A DNA stretch of 64,000 nucleotides from Pseudomonas kilonensis (GTDB taxonomy: Bacteria > Pseudomonadota > Gammaproteobacteria > Pseudomonadales > Pseudomonadaceae): positions 1 through 64,000 of the forward strand of contig NZ_LHVH01000001.1 of the NCBI RefSeq assembly GCF_001269885.1, given 5' to 3'. This document shows positions 17,364-25,715 of the stretch, one piece after another. Made by a program: the position numbers and the translations under genes. The notes beneath the pieces are model-generated. The model saw only the letters and a list, made by a program, of their open reading frames with translations, made no database searches and was not told where the DNA came from. The number at the start of each line of letters is the position of its first letter. The stretch's first letter is position 1.

Positions 17364-17388
17364 AGAGACGTTATTATGTTACCCGTTC
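17364..17388. promoter_or_regulatory. Candidate Zur box between zur and znuA
   Basis: AGACGTTATTATGTTACCCG (17366-17385) resembles the gamma-proteobacterial Zur palindrome built on GTTAT...ATAAC, with one good half (GTTAT) and one imperfect half (ATGTTAC). It is the only AT-rich, partly symmetric sequence in the short divergent gap. Confidence 0.5.
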
Positions 17389-17409
17389 TCGCCTCTACGA
17401 GTGGTCATC

Positions 17410-18339
17410 GTGTCCCGATTTTTTTCGCTCTTTGTCGCTTTTGTCGCAAGTTTTCTACTGATCAGCTCGGCCCAGGCCGACGTCAAGGTGCTCACCAGCA
17501 TCAAGCCGCTGCAACTGATTGCCGCCGCCGTGCAAGACGGCGTGGCCGTTCCAGAGGTGTTGCTGCCGCCAGGGGCTTCGCCGCATCACTATGCGTTGCG
17601 GCCATCGGATGTACGCAAGGTGCAGGCGGTGGACCTGCTGTATTGGATTGGCCCCGATATGGAAGGCTTTCTGCCGCGGGTGCTCAACGGTCGCAAGCAG
17701 CCCTCCGTCGCCATCCAGGATTTGCCCGGGCTCAAGTTGCGTCACTTCGCCCAGGACAGCGCGTCCCACGAAGATGATGACCATGACGCCGATGAACACG
17801 ATCACGACCATCGCCCCGGCACCGTGGATGCCCACCTGTGGCTCTCGCCGCTCAATGCGCGGGTGATCGCCGCCAAGATGGCGGCTGACCTGAGCGCGGC
17901 GGATCCGGCCAATGCGGCCCGCTATCAAAGCAACCTCAAGGGGTTCAACCAGCGTCTCGATGCCTTGGACGCACGCCTCAAGGCGCGTCTGGCCGGGGTC
18001 GCAGGCAAGCCGTATTTCGTCTTCCACGAGGCGTTCGACTATTTCGAAGACCACTACGGCCTCAAGCACGCCGGGGTGTTCGCCGTGGCCGCCGAAGTCC
18101 AGCCCGGTGCCCAGCATGTGGCGGCGATGCGCACGCGCTTGCAGGCGGTGGGCAAGACCTGCGTCTTCAGCGAACCGCCCCTGCGCCCGCGCCTGGCCGA
18201 AACCCTGGTGGCCGGGTTGCCGGTGAAGCTGGCGGAGCTCGATGCACTGGGCGGCTATACCCCGGCGACGGCGCAGGGGTATGAGCAGTTGTTGGAGAAA
18301 TTGGGCAATGATCTGGCGGGGTGCCTGGAGTCGCTATAG
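17410..18339 (+). CDS. znuA: Zinc ABC transporter substrate-binding protein ZnuA
   Basis: A 309-residue cluster A-I metal-binding protein with a signal peptide (cleavage near SSAQA-DV). Zinc-ligand His residues lie in GASPHHYALRP and VDAHLWLSP, with another in FHEAFDYF. The His/Asp-rich loop HEDDDHDADEHDHDH is the ZnuA zinc-capturing loop. Two GTG starts are possible (17401 and 17410); 17410 is preferred because GAG lies eight bases before it. It is divergent from zur-znuCB under the same regulator. Confidence 0.92.
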   Translation: MSRFFSLFVAFVASFLLISSAQADVKVLTSIKPLQLIAAAVQDGVAVPEVLLPPGASPHHYALRPSDVRKVQAVDLLYWIGPDMEGFLPRVLNGRKQPSVAIQDLPGLKLRHFAQDSASHEDDDHDADEHDHDHRPGTVDAHLWLSPLNARVIAAKMAADLSAADPANAARYQSNLKGFNQRLDALDARLKARLAGVAGKPYFVFHEAFDYFEDHYGLKHAGVFAVAAEVQPGAQHVAAMRTRLQAVGKTCVFSEPPLRPRLAETLVAGLPVKLAELDALGGYTPATAQGYEQLLEKLGNDLAGCLESL

Positions 18340-18340
18340 C

Positions 18341-18473
18341 CCTGTGGGAGCAAAGCTTGCTCGCGACATAGGCGACTCGATTTCTGAAAGATTTCATCGC
18401 CTTCATCGCGGGCAAGCCTTGCTCCCACAGGAAAAGTCGCTTACTGCTGTGGGAGCAAGGCTTGCCCGCGATG
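18341..18473. repeat. Cluster of three REP sequences
   Basis: CTGTGGGAGCAAAGCTTGCT (18342 on), an inverted copy (about 18405-18430) and a further direct copy (18448-18473). They fill the convergent gap between znuA and thrB. Confidence 0.85.
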
Positions 18474-18477
18474 CTGT

Positions 18478-19428
18478 TTAGAGGGCGAAAGGCAACACTG
18501 TGTGAACCGTCTGCCGCTGCGCCAAGCGCTGCTGGAACTCCATCGGATCGTGGATCAACACATCCTGCCCGGCAAAGGATTCAGCGGCGATCAACCGCGA
18601 CAGCCAGAACCGCACGCACGCCACGCGCAGCATGGTTGGCCATAACTCGGCTTCGGCGGCAGTGAACGGTCGCAGCGCTGCATAGGCGCCCAGCAACGCC
18701 CGCGCCCTGGGGCCATCGAGCACGCCGTCGTCGTCCGAGCACCAGTCGTTCAGGGCAATGGCGACGTCATACAGCATCGGCCCGGAGCAGGCGTTGTAGA
18801 AGTCGATCAGCCCGGTCAGGTGCGTGCCTTCGAACATCGCATTGTCGCGGAACAGATCGGCATGGATGTTGGCGCGCGGCAGCGCCAGGATGCCGACTTT
18901 CTGCAAGGAGATTTCATCCAGCGCCGCCTCGAGCAGCCGACGTGGCTCGGCGTCGAGGTGCGAAAGCAGCTGGGCGCCCTCCTCCTGCATCCAGTCCAGG
19001 CCGCGATCGGTCTTGCGCTTGATCATGTTGTCGCGGGTTGCCAGGTGCAGATGCGCCAGCAACTCGCCGACCTGGGCGCAGTGCTGGGCGTTGGCCTGCT
19101 TGATGTGCTTGCCGGCCAGGCGCGGTTGCAGCAGCGCCGGCTTGCCCGCCAGTTCCCGCAGCGCGACGCCGTCGGTGGTGCGCAAGGCGTAAGGCACCGG
19201 CAGGTCGGCGTCGTGCAGCACGTCCAGCAGTTCGATGAAGAACGGCATTTCCTGCACCGGACCGCGCTCGACCAGGGTCAGGACGAATTCGCCCTGCTCC
19301 AGGCTGATAAAGAAATTGGTGTTTTCGCTGCCGGCGGCGATCCCCTGGAAATCAAGCAGGCGGCCAAGCCCATAAGGGGCGAGAAAGGTTTCCAGCTCGG
19401 GCCGAGCCAGGGGCGTGAACACAGACAT
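18478..19428 (-). CDS. thrB: Homoserine kinase ThrB (APH-fold type)
   Basis: A 316-residue homoserine kinase of the aminoglycoside-phosphotransferase fold used by pseudomonads (not the GHMP type of E. coli). It phosphorylates L-homoserine for threonine synthesis. The catalytic loop is NIHADLFRDNAMF, followed by the metal-binding LIDFYNAC. The N-lobe has the glycine-containing GIAAGSENTNFFI. It follows the DUF2782 gene by 59 bp on the same strand and is probably co-transcribed with it, as in P. aeruginosa PA5494-PA5495. Confidence 0.93.
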   Translation of the reverse strand: MSVFTPLARPELETFLAPYGLGRLLDFQGIAAGSENTNFFISLEQGEFVLTLVERGPVQEMPFFIELLDVLHDADLPVPYALRTTDGVALRELAGKPALLQPRLAGKHIKQANAQHCAQVGELLAHLHLATRDNMIKRKTDRGLDWMQEEGAQLLSHLDAEPRRLLEAALDEISLQKVGILALPRANIHADLFRDNAMFEGTHLTGLIDFYNACSGPMLYDVAIALNDWCSDDDGVLDGPRARALLGAYAALRPFTAAEAELWPTMLRVACVRFWLSRLIAAESFAGQDVLIHDPMEFQQRLAQRQTVHTVLPFAL

Positions 19429-19487
19429 GGTTAAAACTGCCAGTACGGGCGCCCTTCAGCGGGCGCCGGTTGAAGTGCAGAGTGGTA

Positions 19488-19775
19488 CTACCACTCAAAG
19501 ATTTTCCACGAAGGGATCAGCATATCCGGCTGGTCCGAGCGGATGAAGTTTGCATCGGTACCGTCGGCACGCACCAGGAAATAAGGCTTGCCATTCTTGG
19601 GCGTGACCTTGATCGCGTACAAAAATCCGTTTTGCCGATACTCCTGAATGGTTTTATCGCCTTCGGTGCGGATGGTGACGTCCGGGTCTGCCGAAGGTGC
19701 GTCGTCCGCCGCCATGACGGCCAGCGGGGTGATTGCAAACAAGCCAGCCAGTAACAGGCGATTGAGTGTACGCAT
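19488..19775 (-). CDS. DUF2782 periplasmic protein
   Basis: A 95-residue protein with a signal peptide (cleavage near VMA-ADDAP). The mature part carries the DUF2782 pattern DVTIRTEGDKTIQEYRQNGF...IKVTPKNGKPYFLVRADG. Function unknown. It is always found between thrB and polA in Pseudomonas as I recall, and here is the first gene of a DUF2782-thrB transcript, divergent from polA. Confidence 0.85.
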   Translation of the reverse strand: MRTLNRLLLAGLFAITPLAVMAADDAPSADPDVTIRTEGDKTIQEYRQNGFLYAIKVTPKNGKPYFLVRADGTDANFIRSDQPDMLIPSWKIFEW

Positions 19776-19849
19776 GATAACCTTGTCCCTTTGTCGTCAA
19801 CGGTCCCGCTATTCTAGCCCCGGACCCGCCGAAAAGGTTGATCCTGCTC

Positions 19850-22618
19850 ATGAGCCAAGCTCCCCTCGTCCTGGTGGACGGTTCTTCTTATCTGTACCGC
19901 GCCTTTCATGCGCTGCCACCGCTGACCACGTCCAAGGGCCTGCCGACCGGTGCGGTCAAGGGCGTGCTGAACATGCTCAAGAGCCTGCGCAAGCAGTATC
20001 CGGACAGTCCGTTCGCCGTGGTCTTCGACGCCAAGGGTGGGACGTTTCGCGATGAGCTGTACGCCGAATACAAGGCCAACCGCCCGAGCATGCCCGACGA
20101 CATGCGCGTGCAGATCGAGCCGCTGCATGCCAGCGTCAAGGCCCTGGGGTTCCCGCTGCTGTGCGTGGACAACGTCGAAGCCGATGACGTGATCGGCACC
20201 CTGGCCCGCAGCAGCGCGGCGGCCGACCGCCCGGTGGTGATCTCCACCGGCGACAAGGACATGGCGCAGTTGGTCGACGGGCACATTACCTTGGTCAATA
20301 CCATGACCGGTAGCGCCCTGGACGTGGCTGGCGTGAAGGAGAAGTTTGGCGTCGCTCCCGAGCAGATCATCGATTACCTGGCATTGATGGGCGATTCGTC
20401 CGACAACATCCCAGGCGTTCCGGGGATCGGACCGAAGACCGCTTCCGGCCTGCTGGTGGGCGTCAATGGCGGCCTGACCGAGCTGTATGCGCAACTGGAC
20501 ATCGTCGCCACCTTGCCGATCCGTGGCGCCAAGACCCTGGCCGCCAAGCTCGAAGAGCACAAGGAAATGGCGTTGCTTTCCTACGAGCTGGCGACCATCA
20601 AGACCGACGTACCGCTGGATGTCGGCCTCGACGACCTGCAAATGGGCACGCCCGATCACGAGAAACTCGCTGAGCTGTACACGCTGCTGGAGTTCAAGAG
20701 CTGGTTCGAAGACAACCAGCGGGACGCCAAGCGTGCCGGCCAGGAGATCGTCGACGTTGCCGAAGAACAGCCCGGCGCTGCCGAGGCCAAGTACGAGGTC
20801 ATCCTCGATCAGGCGCGCTTCGACGCGTGGCTGGCCAAACTGGACAAAGTGCCGCTGTTTGCCTTCGTCACCGAAACCAATGGCGGCGATGCCCAGCATT
20901 CGCAACTCGTCGGCTTGTCGTTCGCCGTGGCTCCTTTCGAGGCGGCCTACATCCCGCTGACCCATTCCTACATGGGCGTGCCGGAGCAACTGGACCGCGA
21001 CACAGTGCTCAAGGCACTCAAGCCGCTGCTGGAAAACCCGAACAAGCTCAAGGTCGGCCAGCACGCCAAGTTCGAAACCAACATCCTGGCCAACTGCGCC
21101 ATCGGTGGCGATCAGAACAACGGCATCCTGGTCCAGGGCGTCGCCTTCGACACCATGCTTGAATCCTACGTGCTGGACTCCACCGCGACCCGCCACGACA
21201 TGGACAGCCTGGCGCTCAAGTACCTGGGCCAGAGCAAGACCGATTTCCAGGACATCGCGGGCAAAGGGGTCAAGCAGCTGACCTTCGACCAGATATCCCT
21301 GGAACTGGCGGGTCCTTACGCCGCCGAAGACGCCGACGTGACCTTCCGCCTGCATCAGGCACTGCAGGAAAAGCTGGCCGCCACGCCAAGCCTGGGCACG
21401 GTGCTCAACGACATCGAAATGCCGCTGATGCCGGTCCTGGCGCGCATCGAGCGCCAGGGTGCGCTGGTCGATGCCAACCTGCTGGGCGTACAAAGTGTCG
21501 AGTTGGGCGAGAAACTGGTGGCGCTGGAGCGTGAGGCGTTTGCCATCGCCGGCGAGGAATTCAACCTGGGCTCGCCGAAGCAATTGGGCGTGATCCTGTA
21601 CGAAAAGCTCGGCTTGCCGGTGCTCAGCAAAACCGCCAAGGGCCAGGCGTCTACCGCCGAAGCAGTGCTCGCCGAGCTGGCGGAGCAGGATTACCCGCTG
21701 CCCAAGGTGCTGATGCAGTACCGCTCGCTGAGCAAGCTCAAGAGCACCTACACCGATCGCCTGCCGGAACAGATCAACAGCCGCACGGGCCGCGTCCATA
21801 CCAATTATCAGCAAGCCGTCGCCGCGACCGGGCGCCTGTCGTCCATCGATCCGAACCTGCAGAACATTCCGATCCGCACGGCCGAAGGCCGACGCATCCG
21901 CCAGGCGTTCGTCGCGCCGAAAGGCTACAAGCTGCTGGCGGCGGACTACTCGCAGATCGAACTGCGGATCATGGCGCACCTGGCCAAGGACGAAGGCCTG
22001 CTCTATGCGTTTCGCCATAACCTGGACGTGCACCGGGCCACCGCGGCCGAGGTTTTCGGCGTTGAGCTGGAAGCCGTCACCCTGGACCAGCGCCGCAGCG
22101 CCAAGGCGATCAACTTCGGCTTGATCTATGGCATGAGCGCGTTCGGCCTGGCCAAGCAGATCGGCGTCGATCGCAAACAGTCCCAGGCTTATATCGACCG
22201 CTACTTCGCCCGCTACCCGGGTGTGTTGGCGTACATGGAGCGCACCCGCGCCCAGGCGGCCGAGCAAGGTTTTGTCGAAACCATTTTCGGTCGCCGGCTG
22301 TACCTGCCGGACATCAACGCGAAAAACCCGGCCCTGCGCAAAGGCGCCGAGCGCACCGCCATCAACGCGCCGATGCAGGGCACGGCGGCCGACATCATCA
22401 AGAAAGCCATGGTCGCCGTGGACCGCTGGCTGACGGCGTCCGGGCTGGATGCGAAGGTCATCCTGCAGGTACACGACGAACTGGTGCTGGAAGTACGTGA
22501 AGACCTGGTCGACCAGGTACGCGAGGAAATCCGCCAGCACATGAGCGCCGCCGCCACCCTGGACGTGCCGCTGCTGGTGGAAGTGGGCGTGGGCAACAAC
22601 TGGGACGAGGCGCACTGA
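19850..22618 (+). CDS. polA: DNA polymerase I, with altered proofreading site
   Basis: A 922-residue family A polymerase for Okazaki processing and repair. The 5' nuclease (1-290) is intact (VDGSSYLYRAF, EADDVIG, TGDKDMAQLV, GDSSDNIPGVPG). The polymerase is intact (DYSQIELR, RRSAKAINFGLIYG, QVHDELVLEV). In the 3'-5' exonuclease (about 320-510), motif I is FAFVTET, with Val340 (GTC) where E. coli has Asp355, and motif II is KFE, with Glu409 where E. coli has Asp424. Motif III YAAED (Asp494) and the motif I Glu are kept. Proofreading is therefore probably weak or lost. The start ATG at 19850 gives the usual MSQAPLVLVDG; a TTG 12 bases earlier is possible but unlikely. Confidence 0.95.
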   Translation: MSQAPLVLVDGSSYLYRAFHALPPLTTSKGLPTGAVKGVLNMLKSLRKQYPDSPFAVVFDAKGGTFRDELYAEYKANRPSMPDDMRVQIEPLHASVKALGFPLLCVDNVEADDVIGTLARSSAAADRPVVISTGDKDMAQLVDGHITLVNTMTGSALDVAGVKEKFGVAPEQIIDYLALMGDSSDNIPGVPGIGPKTASGLLVGVNGGLTELYAQLDIVATLPIRGAKTLAAKLEEHKEMALLSYELATIKTDVPLDVGLDDLQMGTPDHEKLAELYTLLEFKSWFEDNQRDAKRAGQEIVDVAEEQPGAAEAKYEVILDQARFDAWLAKLDKVPLFAFVTETNGGDAQHSQLVGLSFAVAPFEAAYIPLTHSYMGVPEQLDRDTVLKALKPLLENPNKLKVGQHAKFETNILANCAIGGDQNNGILVQGVAFDTMLESYVLDSTATRHDMDSLALKYLGQSKTDFQDIAGKGVKQLTFDQISLELAGPYAAEDADVTFRLHQALQEKLAATPSLGTVLNDIEMPLMPVLARIERQGALVDANLLGVQSVELGEKLVALEREAFAIAGEEFNLGSPKQLGVILYEKLGLPVLSKTAKGQASTAEAVLAELAEQDYPLPKVLMQYRSLSKLKSTYTDRLPEQINSRTGRVHTNYQQAVAATGRLSSIDPNLQNIPIRTAEGRRIRQAFVAPKGYKLLAADYSQIELRIMAHLAKDEGLLYAFRHNLDVHRATAAEVFGVELEAVTLDQRRSAKAINFGLIYGMSAFGLAKQIGVDRKQSQAYIDRYFARYPGVLAYMERTRAQAAEQGFVETIFGRRLYLPDINAKNPALRKGAERTAINAPMQGTAADIIKKAMVAVDRWLTASGLDAKVILQVHDELVLEVREDLVDQVREEIRQHMSAAATLDVPLLVEVGVGNNWDEAH

Positions 22619-22644
22619 TCCTTTCGTCCTGAGGCTTCGGGCTT

Positions 22645-22678
22645 TTGTGGCGAGGGAGCTTGCTCCTGCTGGCCTGCG
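22645..22678. repeat. REP element, GGCGAGGGAGC family, partial
   Basis: TGTGGCGAGGGAGCTTGCTC then a decayed second hairpin. It runs directly into a different repeat. Confidence 0.7.
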
Positions 22679-22679
22679 C

Positions 22680-22787
22680 CCTGTAGGAGCTGCCGAAGGC
22701 TGCGATCTTTTGATCTTGATCCTTCACTTGAGATTCAAGCGTCAGGGGAAAGATCGCAGCCTCGTTGCACTCGACAGCTCCTACGGG
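22680..22787. repeat. Inverted repeat element, GTAGGAGCTG...GCTGCGATC family
   Basis: CTGTAGGAGCTGCCGAAGGC-TGCGATCTTTT at the left pairs with AAAGATCGCAGCCTCG...CAGCTCCTACG at the right, a third REP-like family in this window. Confidence 0.8.
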
Positions 22788-22899
22788 GCCGCTTTGAGCC
22801 TCAGCAGGAGCAAGCGCCCTCACCACATCGACTCACCGAAAACCCAGGCGCGGCCTCATTAGCTCTGAAGATTCCTACGGTTATTTCCAAAAATAATCT

Positions 22900-22927
22900 G
22901 AACTAAACCCATGAATTGCCACTCAGA
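22900..22927 (+). promoter_or_regulatory. AlgU (sigma-22)-type promoter of ersA
   Basis: GAACTA (22900-22905), 17-bp spacer, TCAGA (22923-22927). This matches the extracytoplasmic sigma consensus GAACTT-N16/17-TCTRA and sits a few bases before the predicted 5' end of ErsA. Confidence 0.65.
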
Positions 22928-22932
22928 GATTC

Positions 22933-23064
22933 TGAATGGCTGGTGAAGCCCTTCAATGCTCCTATGTTGTGTTAAGTGTTGGCAGATATCTGGACCCCGC
23001 CCTAGCGGTCCGGAACTTGGACCCCGAACTTCCCCCTCCCCATAAGAAGTCCGGGGTTTTTTTT
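22933..23064 (+). ncRNA. ersA: Small RNA ErsA
   Basis: It lies between polA and engB, the locus of ErsA in Pseudomonas (the place of spf in enterics). From a predicted start about six bases after the AlgU-type -10 to the end of the T-tract is about 132 nt, the length reported for P. aeruginosa ErsA. It contains a stable hairpin (GGACC...GCGGTCC, about 22992-23011), an unpaired C-rich stretch (CTTCCCCCTCCCC) suited to mRNA pairing, and a Rho-independent terminator. ErsA is an Hfq-dependent envelope-stress RNA. Identity is inferred from position, promoter and size; the sequence was not compared. Confidence 0.75.
23022..23064 (+). terminator. Terminator of ErsA
   Basis: CCCCGAACTT (23022-23031) pairs with AAGTCCGGGG (23047-23056) with one mismatch, followed by eight T. 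It may also serve engB from the other strand weakly. Confidence 0.85.
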
Positions 23065-23078
23065 GCCTGCGATTTGGC

Positions 23079-23720
23079 TTACTCGGCCTCTTCGCTGCCC
23101 TTGTCCGCCAATTCCATCCAGTCGGCCAGCACCGTGTAGGCGTCTTCCAGGCCCATGCGCTTGGGCGCGGAGAACAGCTGGATGGTGATCGCGTCGCCCC
23201 AGCCTTTGCGAATTTCCGACTGCACTTTGAGCAGGGTATTTTTGGCCGCGCCGTAGGTGAGCTTGTCGGCCTTGGTCAACAGGATGTGCATCGGCATGCC
23301 GCTGGCGACCGCCCAATCGAGCATCAACAGGTCGAAGTCGGTCATCGGATGGCGGATGTCCATCATCAGGATCAGGCCTTTCAAACTCTCGCGGCTGCCC
23401 AGGTAGGCTTCCAAGTGGCGTTGCCAGTGTTGCTTGAGCGGGATCGGTACCTTGGCGTAGCCGTAGCCGGGCAGGTCGACCAAACGCCGTTCATCGTCTA
23501 GCTTGAAGAAGTTCAAGAGCTGCGTGCGACCCGGGGTTTTCGAGGTGCGTGCCAGGCTCGCATGGGTCAAGGTGTTCAGCGCGCTGGATTTGCCGGCATT
23601 GGAGCGCCCGGCAAAAGCCACTTCGAAGCCTTCGTCGTCTGGGCATTGATCGACTTTGGCGGCGCTGAGCATGAAGGTGGACTGTTGGCACAGGCCGAGG
23701 ATGGGGTTCTTCAGTTGCAT
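23079..23720 (-). CDS. engB: Ribosome biogenesis GTPase EngB/YsxC/YihA
   Basis: A 213-residue TRAFAC GTPase needed for 50S subunit assembly. G1 [10 protein letters not shown]2 Thr in GRTQLL, G3 [11 protein letters not shown]4 TKAD and G5 SAPK are all present. The start at 23720 ([13 protein letters not shown]) is preferred; an in-frame extension to 23846 adds an atypical N-terminus. It is convergent to ersA and divergent from the cytochrome genes. Confidence 0.94.
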   Translation of the reverse strand: MQLKNPILGLCQQSTFMLSAAKVDQCPDDEGFEVAFAGRSNAGKSSALNTLTHASLARTSKTPGRTQLLNFFKLDDERRLVDLPGYGYAKVPIPLKQHWQRHLEAYLGSRESLKGLILMMDIRHPMTDFDLLMLDWAVASGMPMHILLTKADKLTYGAAKNTLLKVQSEIRKGWGDAITIQLFSAPKRMGLEDAYTVLADWMELADKGSEEAE

Positions 23721-23911
23721 GGGATTTCCGATGTGGGCGGCGTCGGGAATGGACGCGGCAAGCTGTGTCGTTTCCGTTTCAGTGACGCCAGTATATAATG
23801 CCGCAGATTTTGTGTGCGCTTTGTCCCAGCGTAGGATGAAGTTCACGGGAGCGACCGACCGAAATTGCGCATTAGAACGCAGCTCGTTCCCAACCCTGAA
23901 AAGGTCGTTTT

Positions 23912-24202
23912 ATGACGAAATGGCTGCTAGCTGCCGGTGTCTTGATGCCGCTTTACAGTGCTCAGGCTACACAGGATCCGGAAGCTGTGTACAACCGTGT
24001 TTGTGGTGCCTGTCATTCCGGCCAACTCCCCATGGCGCCCCGCAAGGGTGATCAGGAAGCTTGGACGCCGAGGTTGGCGAAAGGTATGGAGACGCTGGTG
24101 CAACACGTGACCCAGGGTTTCAAGGCGATGCCGCCGCGTGGTTTGTGCATGGACTGCAGTGCCGAGGATTACCGAGCCATCATCCAGTGGATGAGCGAGT
24201 GA
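23912..24202 (+). CDS. Cytochrome c5-type monohaem protein
   Basis: A 96-residue periplasmic c-type cytochrome with a signal peptide (about 1-19). The haem site is C31-G-A-C34-H35, with the axial Met in KAMPPRG and a conserved CMDC pair that forms the c5-type disulfide. It is probably an electron carrier to terminal oxidases. Gene order engB-c5-c4-dsbA matches P. aeruginosa PA5492-PA5489. It is 46 bp upstream of the c4 gene, likely one transcript. Confidence 0.9.
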   Translation: MTKWLLAAGVLMPLYSAQATQDPEAVYNRVCGACHSGQLPMAPRKGDQEAWTPRLAKGMETLVQHVTQGFKAMPPRGLCMDCSAEDYRAIIQWMSE

Positions 24203-24248
24203 ACCCGGTCCATAACTCTTTAACCCTTAGCCGTAGTTGGATTAGCTG

Positions 24249-24860
24249 ATGAACAAACTGATCGTGAGTCTGCTGTTGACCTTGGGGATATCCGGCGTAG
24301 CCCACGCCGCTGGCGATGCCGCTGCCGGTCAGGCGAAGGCGGCCGTATGCGGAGCCTGCCACGGCCCGGATGGCAATAGCATGGCGCCCAACTTTCCGAA
24401 ACTGGCGGGCCAGGGCGAGCGTTACCTGAACAAGCAACTGCAAGACATCAAGTCCGGCAAGCGCACGGTGCTGGAAATGACCGGCCTGCTGACCAACCTG
24501 AGCGATCAGGACCTGGCGGATATCTCGGCGTATTTCGCCAGCCAGAAAGGCAGCGTCGGCGCCGCCGATCCGAAACTCGTGGCCCGGGGTGAAGCGCTGT
24601 TCCGTGGGGGTGACCTGGCCAAGGGCCTGCCATCCTGCACCGGTTGCCATTCGCCTGACGGCAAGGGCAACGCCGCGGCCGGCTTCCCTCACCTGGGCGG
24701 CCAGCATGCCCAGTACGTCGGCAAGCAACTGACCGACTTCCGCAAGGAAGAAGGCGGCCGGACCAATGATGGCGACACCAAGCCGATGCAGAGCATCGCC
24801 AAGAAGCTGAGCGACGAAGATATCGCGGCAGTCTCGAGCTACATCCAGGGCCTGCACTAA
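24249..24860 (+). CDS. cc4: Cytochrome c4, dihaem
   Basis: A 203-residue periplasmic dihaem cytochrome with a signal peptide (cleavage near AHA-AGDA). Two haem-binding motifs, CGACHGPDG and CTGCHSPDG, and two axial Met residues (NSMAPNFP and the KPMQSIA region) show the internal duplication of c4. It transfers electrons to cytochrome oxidases. It is followed by a terminator. Confidence 0.93.
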   Translation: MNKLIVSLLLTLGISGVAHAAGDAAAGQAKAAVCGACHGPDGNSMAPNFPKLAGQGERYLNKQLQDIKSGKRTVLEMTGLLTNLSDQDLADISAYFASQKGSVGAADPKLVARGEALFRGGDLAKGLPSCTGCHSPDGKGNAAAGFPHLGGQHAQYVGKQLTDFRKEEGGRTNDGDTKPMQSIAKKLSDEDIAAVSSYIQGLH

Positions 24861-24937
24861 GGCCGTTGGGCGGGCGTTGCAAGGGGATACACCGCTTGCA
24901 ACGTTAACGCTCGATTAATCTGTCGATGCGAGCATCA

Positions 24938-24967
24938 AAAGGGTGGCTTTGGCCGCCCTTTTTTGTG
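24938..24967 (+). terminator. Intrinsic terminator after cytochrome c4 gene
   Basis: AAAAGGGTGGC-TTTG-GCCGCCCTTTTTT, an 11-bp stem with one wobble and a tetraloop followed by T residues. Confidence 0.9.
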
Positions 24968-25058
24968 GCCGCTGCCGTTACACTAGAGAACTTGAACCCG
25001 CCACGGCCTGTCTTAGAAACAGGTCTCGCGAGGCCCCCTCATTGTCCAGGAGTAAAGC

Positions 25059-25700
25059 ATGCGTAATCTGATCATCAGCGCCGCGCTCGTCGCCGCCAGC
25101 CTGTTCGGCGTGACTGCCCAAGCGGCTGAAAAGCCAGCCGCACCCTATGTCGAATTGACCAACCCCGTTCCGGTGGCGGCACCTGGCAAGATCGAAGTCG
25201 TGGAGCTGTTCTGGTACGGCTGCCCGCATTGCTACGCTTTCGAGCCGGTCATCAACCCATGGGTCGAGAAGCTGCCGTCTGACGTTAACTTCGTGCGCAT
25301 CCCCGCCATGTTCGGCGGCCCATGGGACGCCCACGGCCAGATGTTCCTGACCCTCGAAGCCATGGGCGTCGAGCACAAGGTTCACGCAGCGGTATTCAAC
25401 GCGATCCAGAAAGAAGGCAAGAAGCTGGTCAAGAAAGATGAGATGGCGGACTTCCTCGCCACCCAGGGCGTCGATAAGGACAAGTTCCTCGCCACCTTCG
25501 ATTCCTTCGCCATCCAGGGCCAGATCAAGAAGGCCCGCGAGCTGGCGAAGAAATACGAGATCACGGGCGTACCGACCATGATCGTCAACGGCAAGTATCG
25601 CTTTGATATCGGTTCTGCCGGTGGCGCAAATGAAGCGCTGCAACTGGCCGACCAGCTGATCGCCAAAGAGCGAGCGGCCACCAAGGCTGCTGCCAACTAA
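25059..25700 (+). CDS. dsbA: Thiol:disulfide interchange protein DsbA
   Basis: A 213-residue periplasmic thioredoxin-fold oxidase that introduces disulfides into exported proteins. Signal peptide about 1-22 (TAQA-AEKP). The active site is WYGC-P-H-CYAFEP and the cis-Pro loop is TGVPTMIVNGKY. AGGAG lies upstream of the ATG. It is followed after 15 bp by the endonuclease/phosphatase-family gene, likely co-transcribed. Confidence 0.95.
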   Translation: MRNLIISAALVAASLFGVTAQAAEKPAAPYVELTNPVPVAAPGKIEVVELFWYGCPHCYAFEPVINPWVEKLPSDVNFVRIPAMFGGPWDAHGQMFLTLEAMGVEHKVHAAVFNAIQKEGKKLVKKDEMADFLATQGVDKDKFLATFDSFAIQGQIKKARELAKKYEITGVPTMIVNGKYRFDIGSAGGANEALQLADQLIAKERAATKAAAN

Positions 25701-25715
25701 GCGCGGCCTCCGCCC

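Noticed and set aside
19814..22615. A 933-codon open frame antisense to polA
   Set aside because: It mirrors the high-GC codon pattern of polA on the other strand, has no recognisable domain, and overlaps polA entirely.
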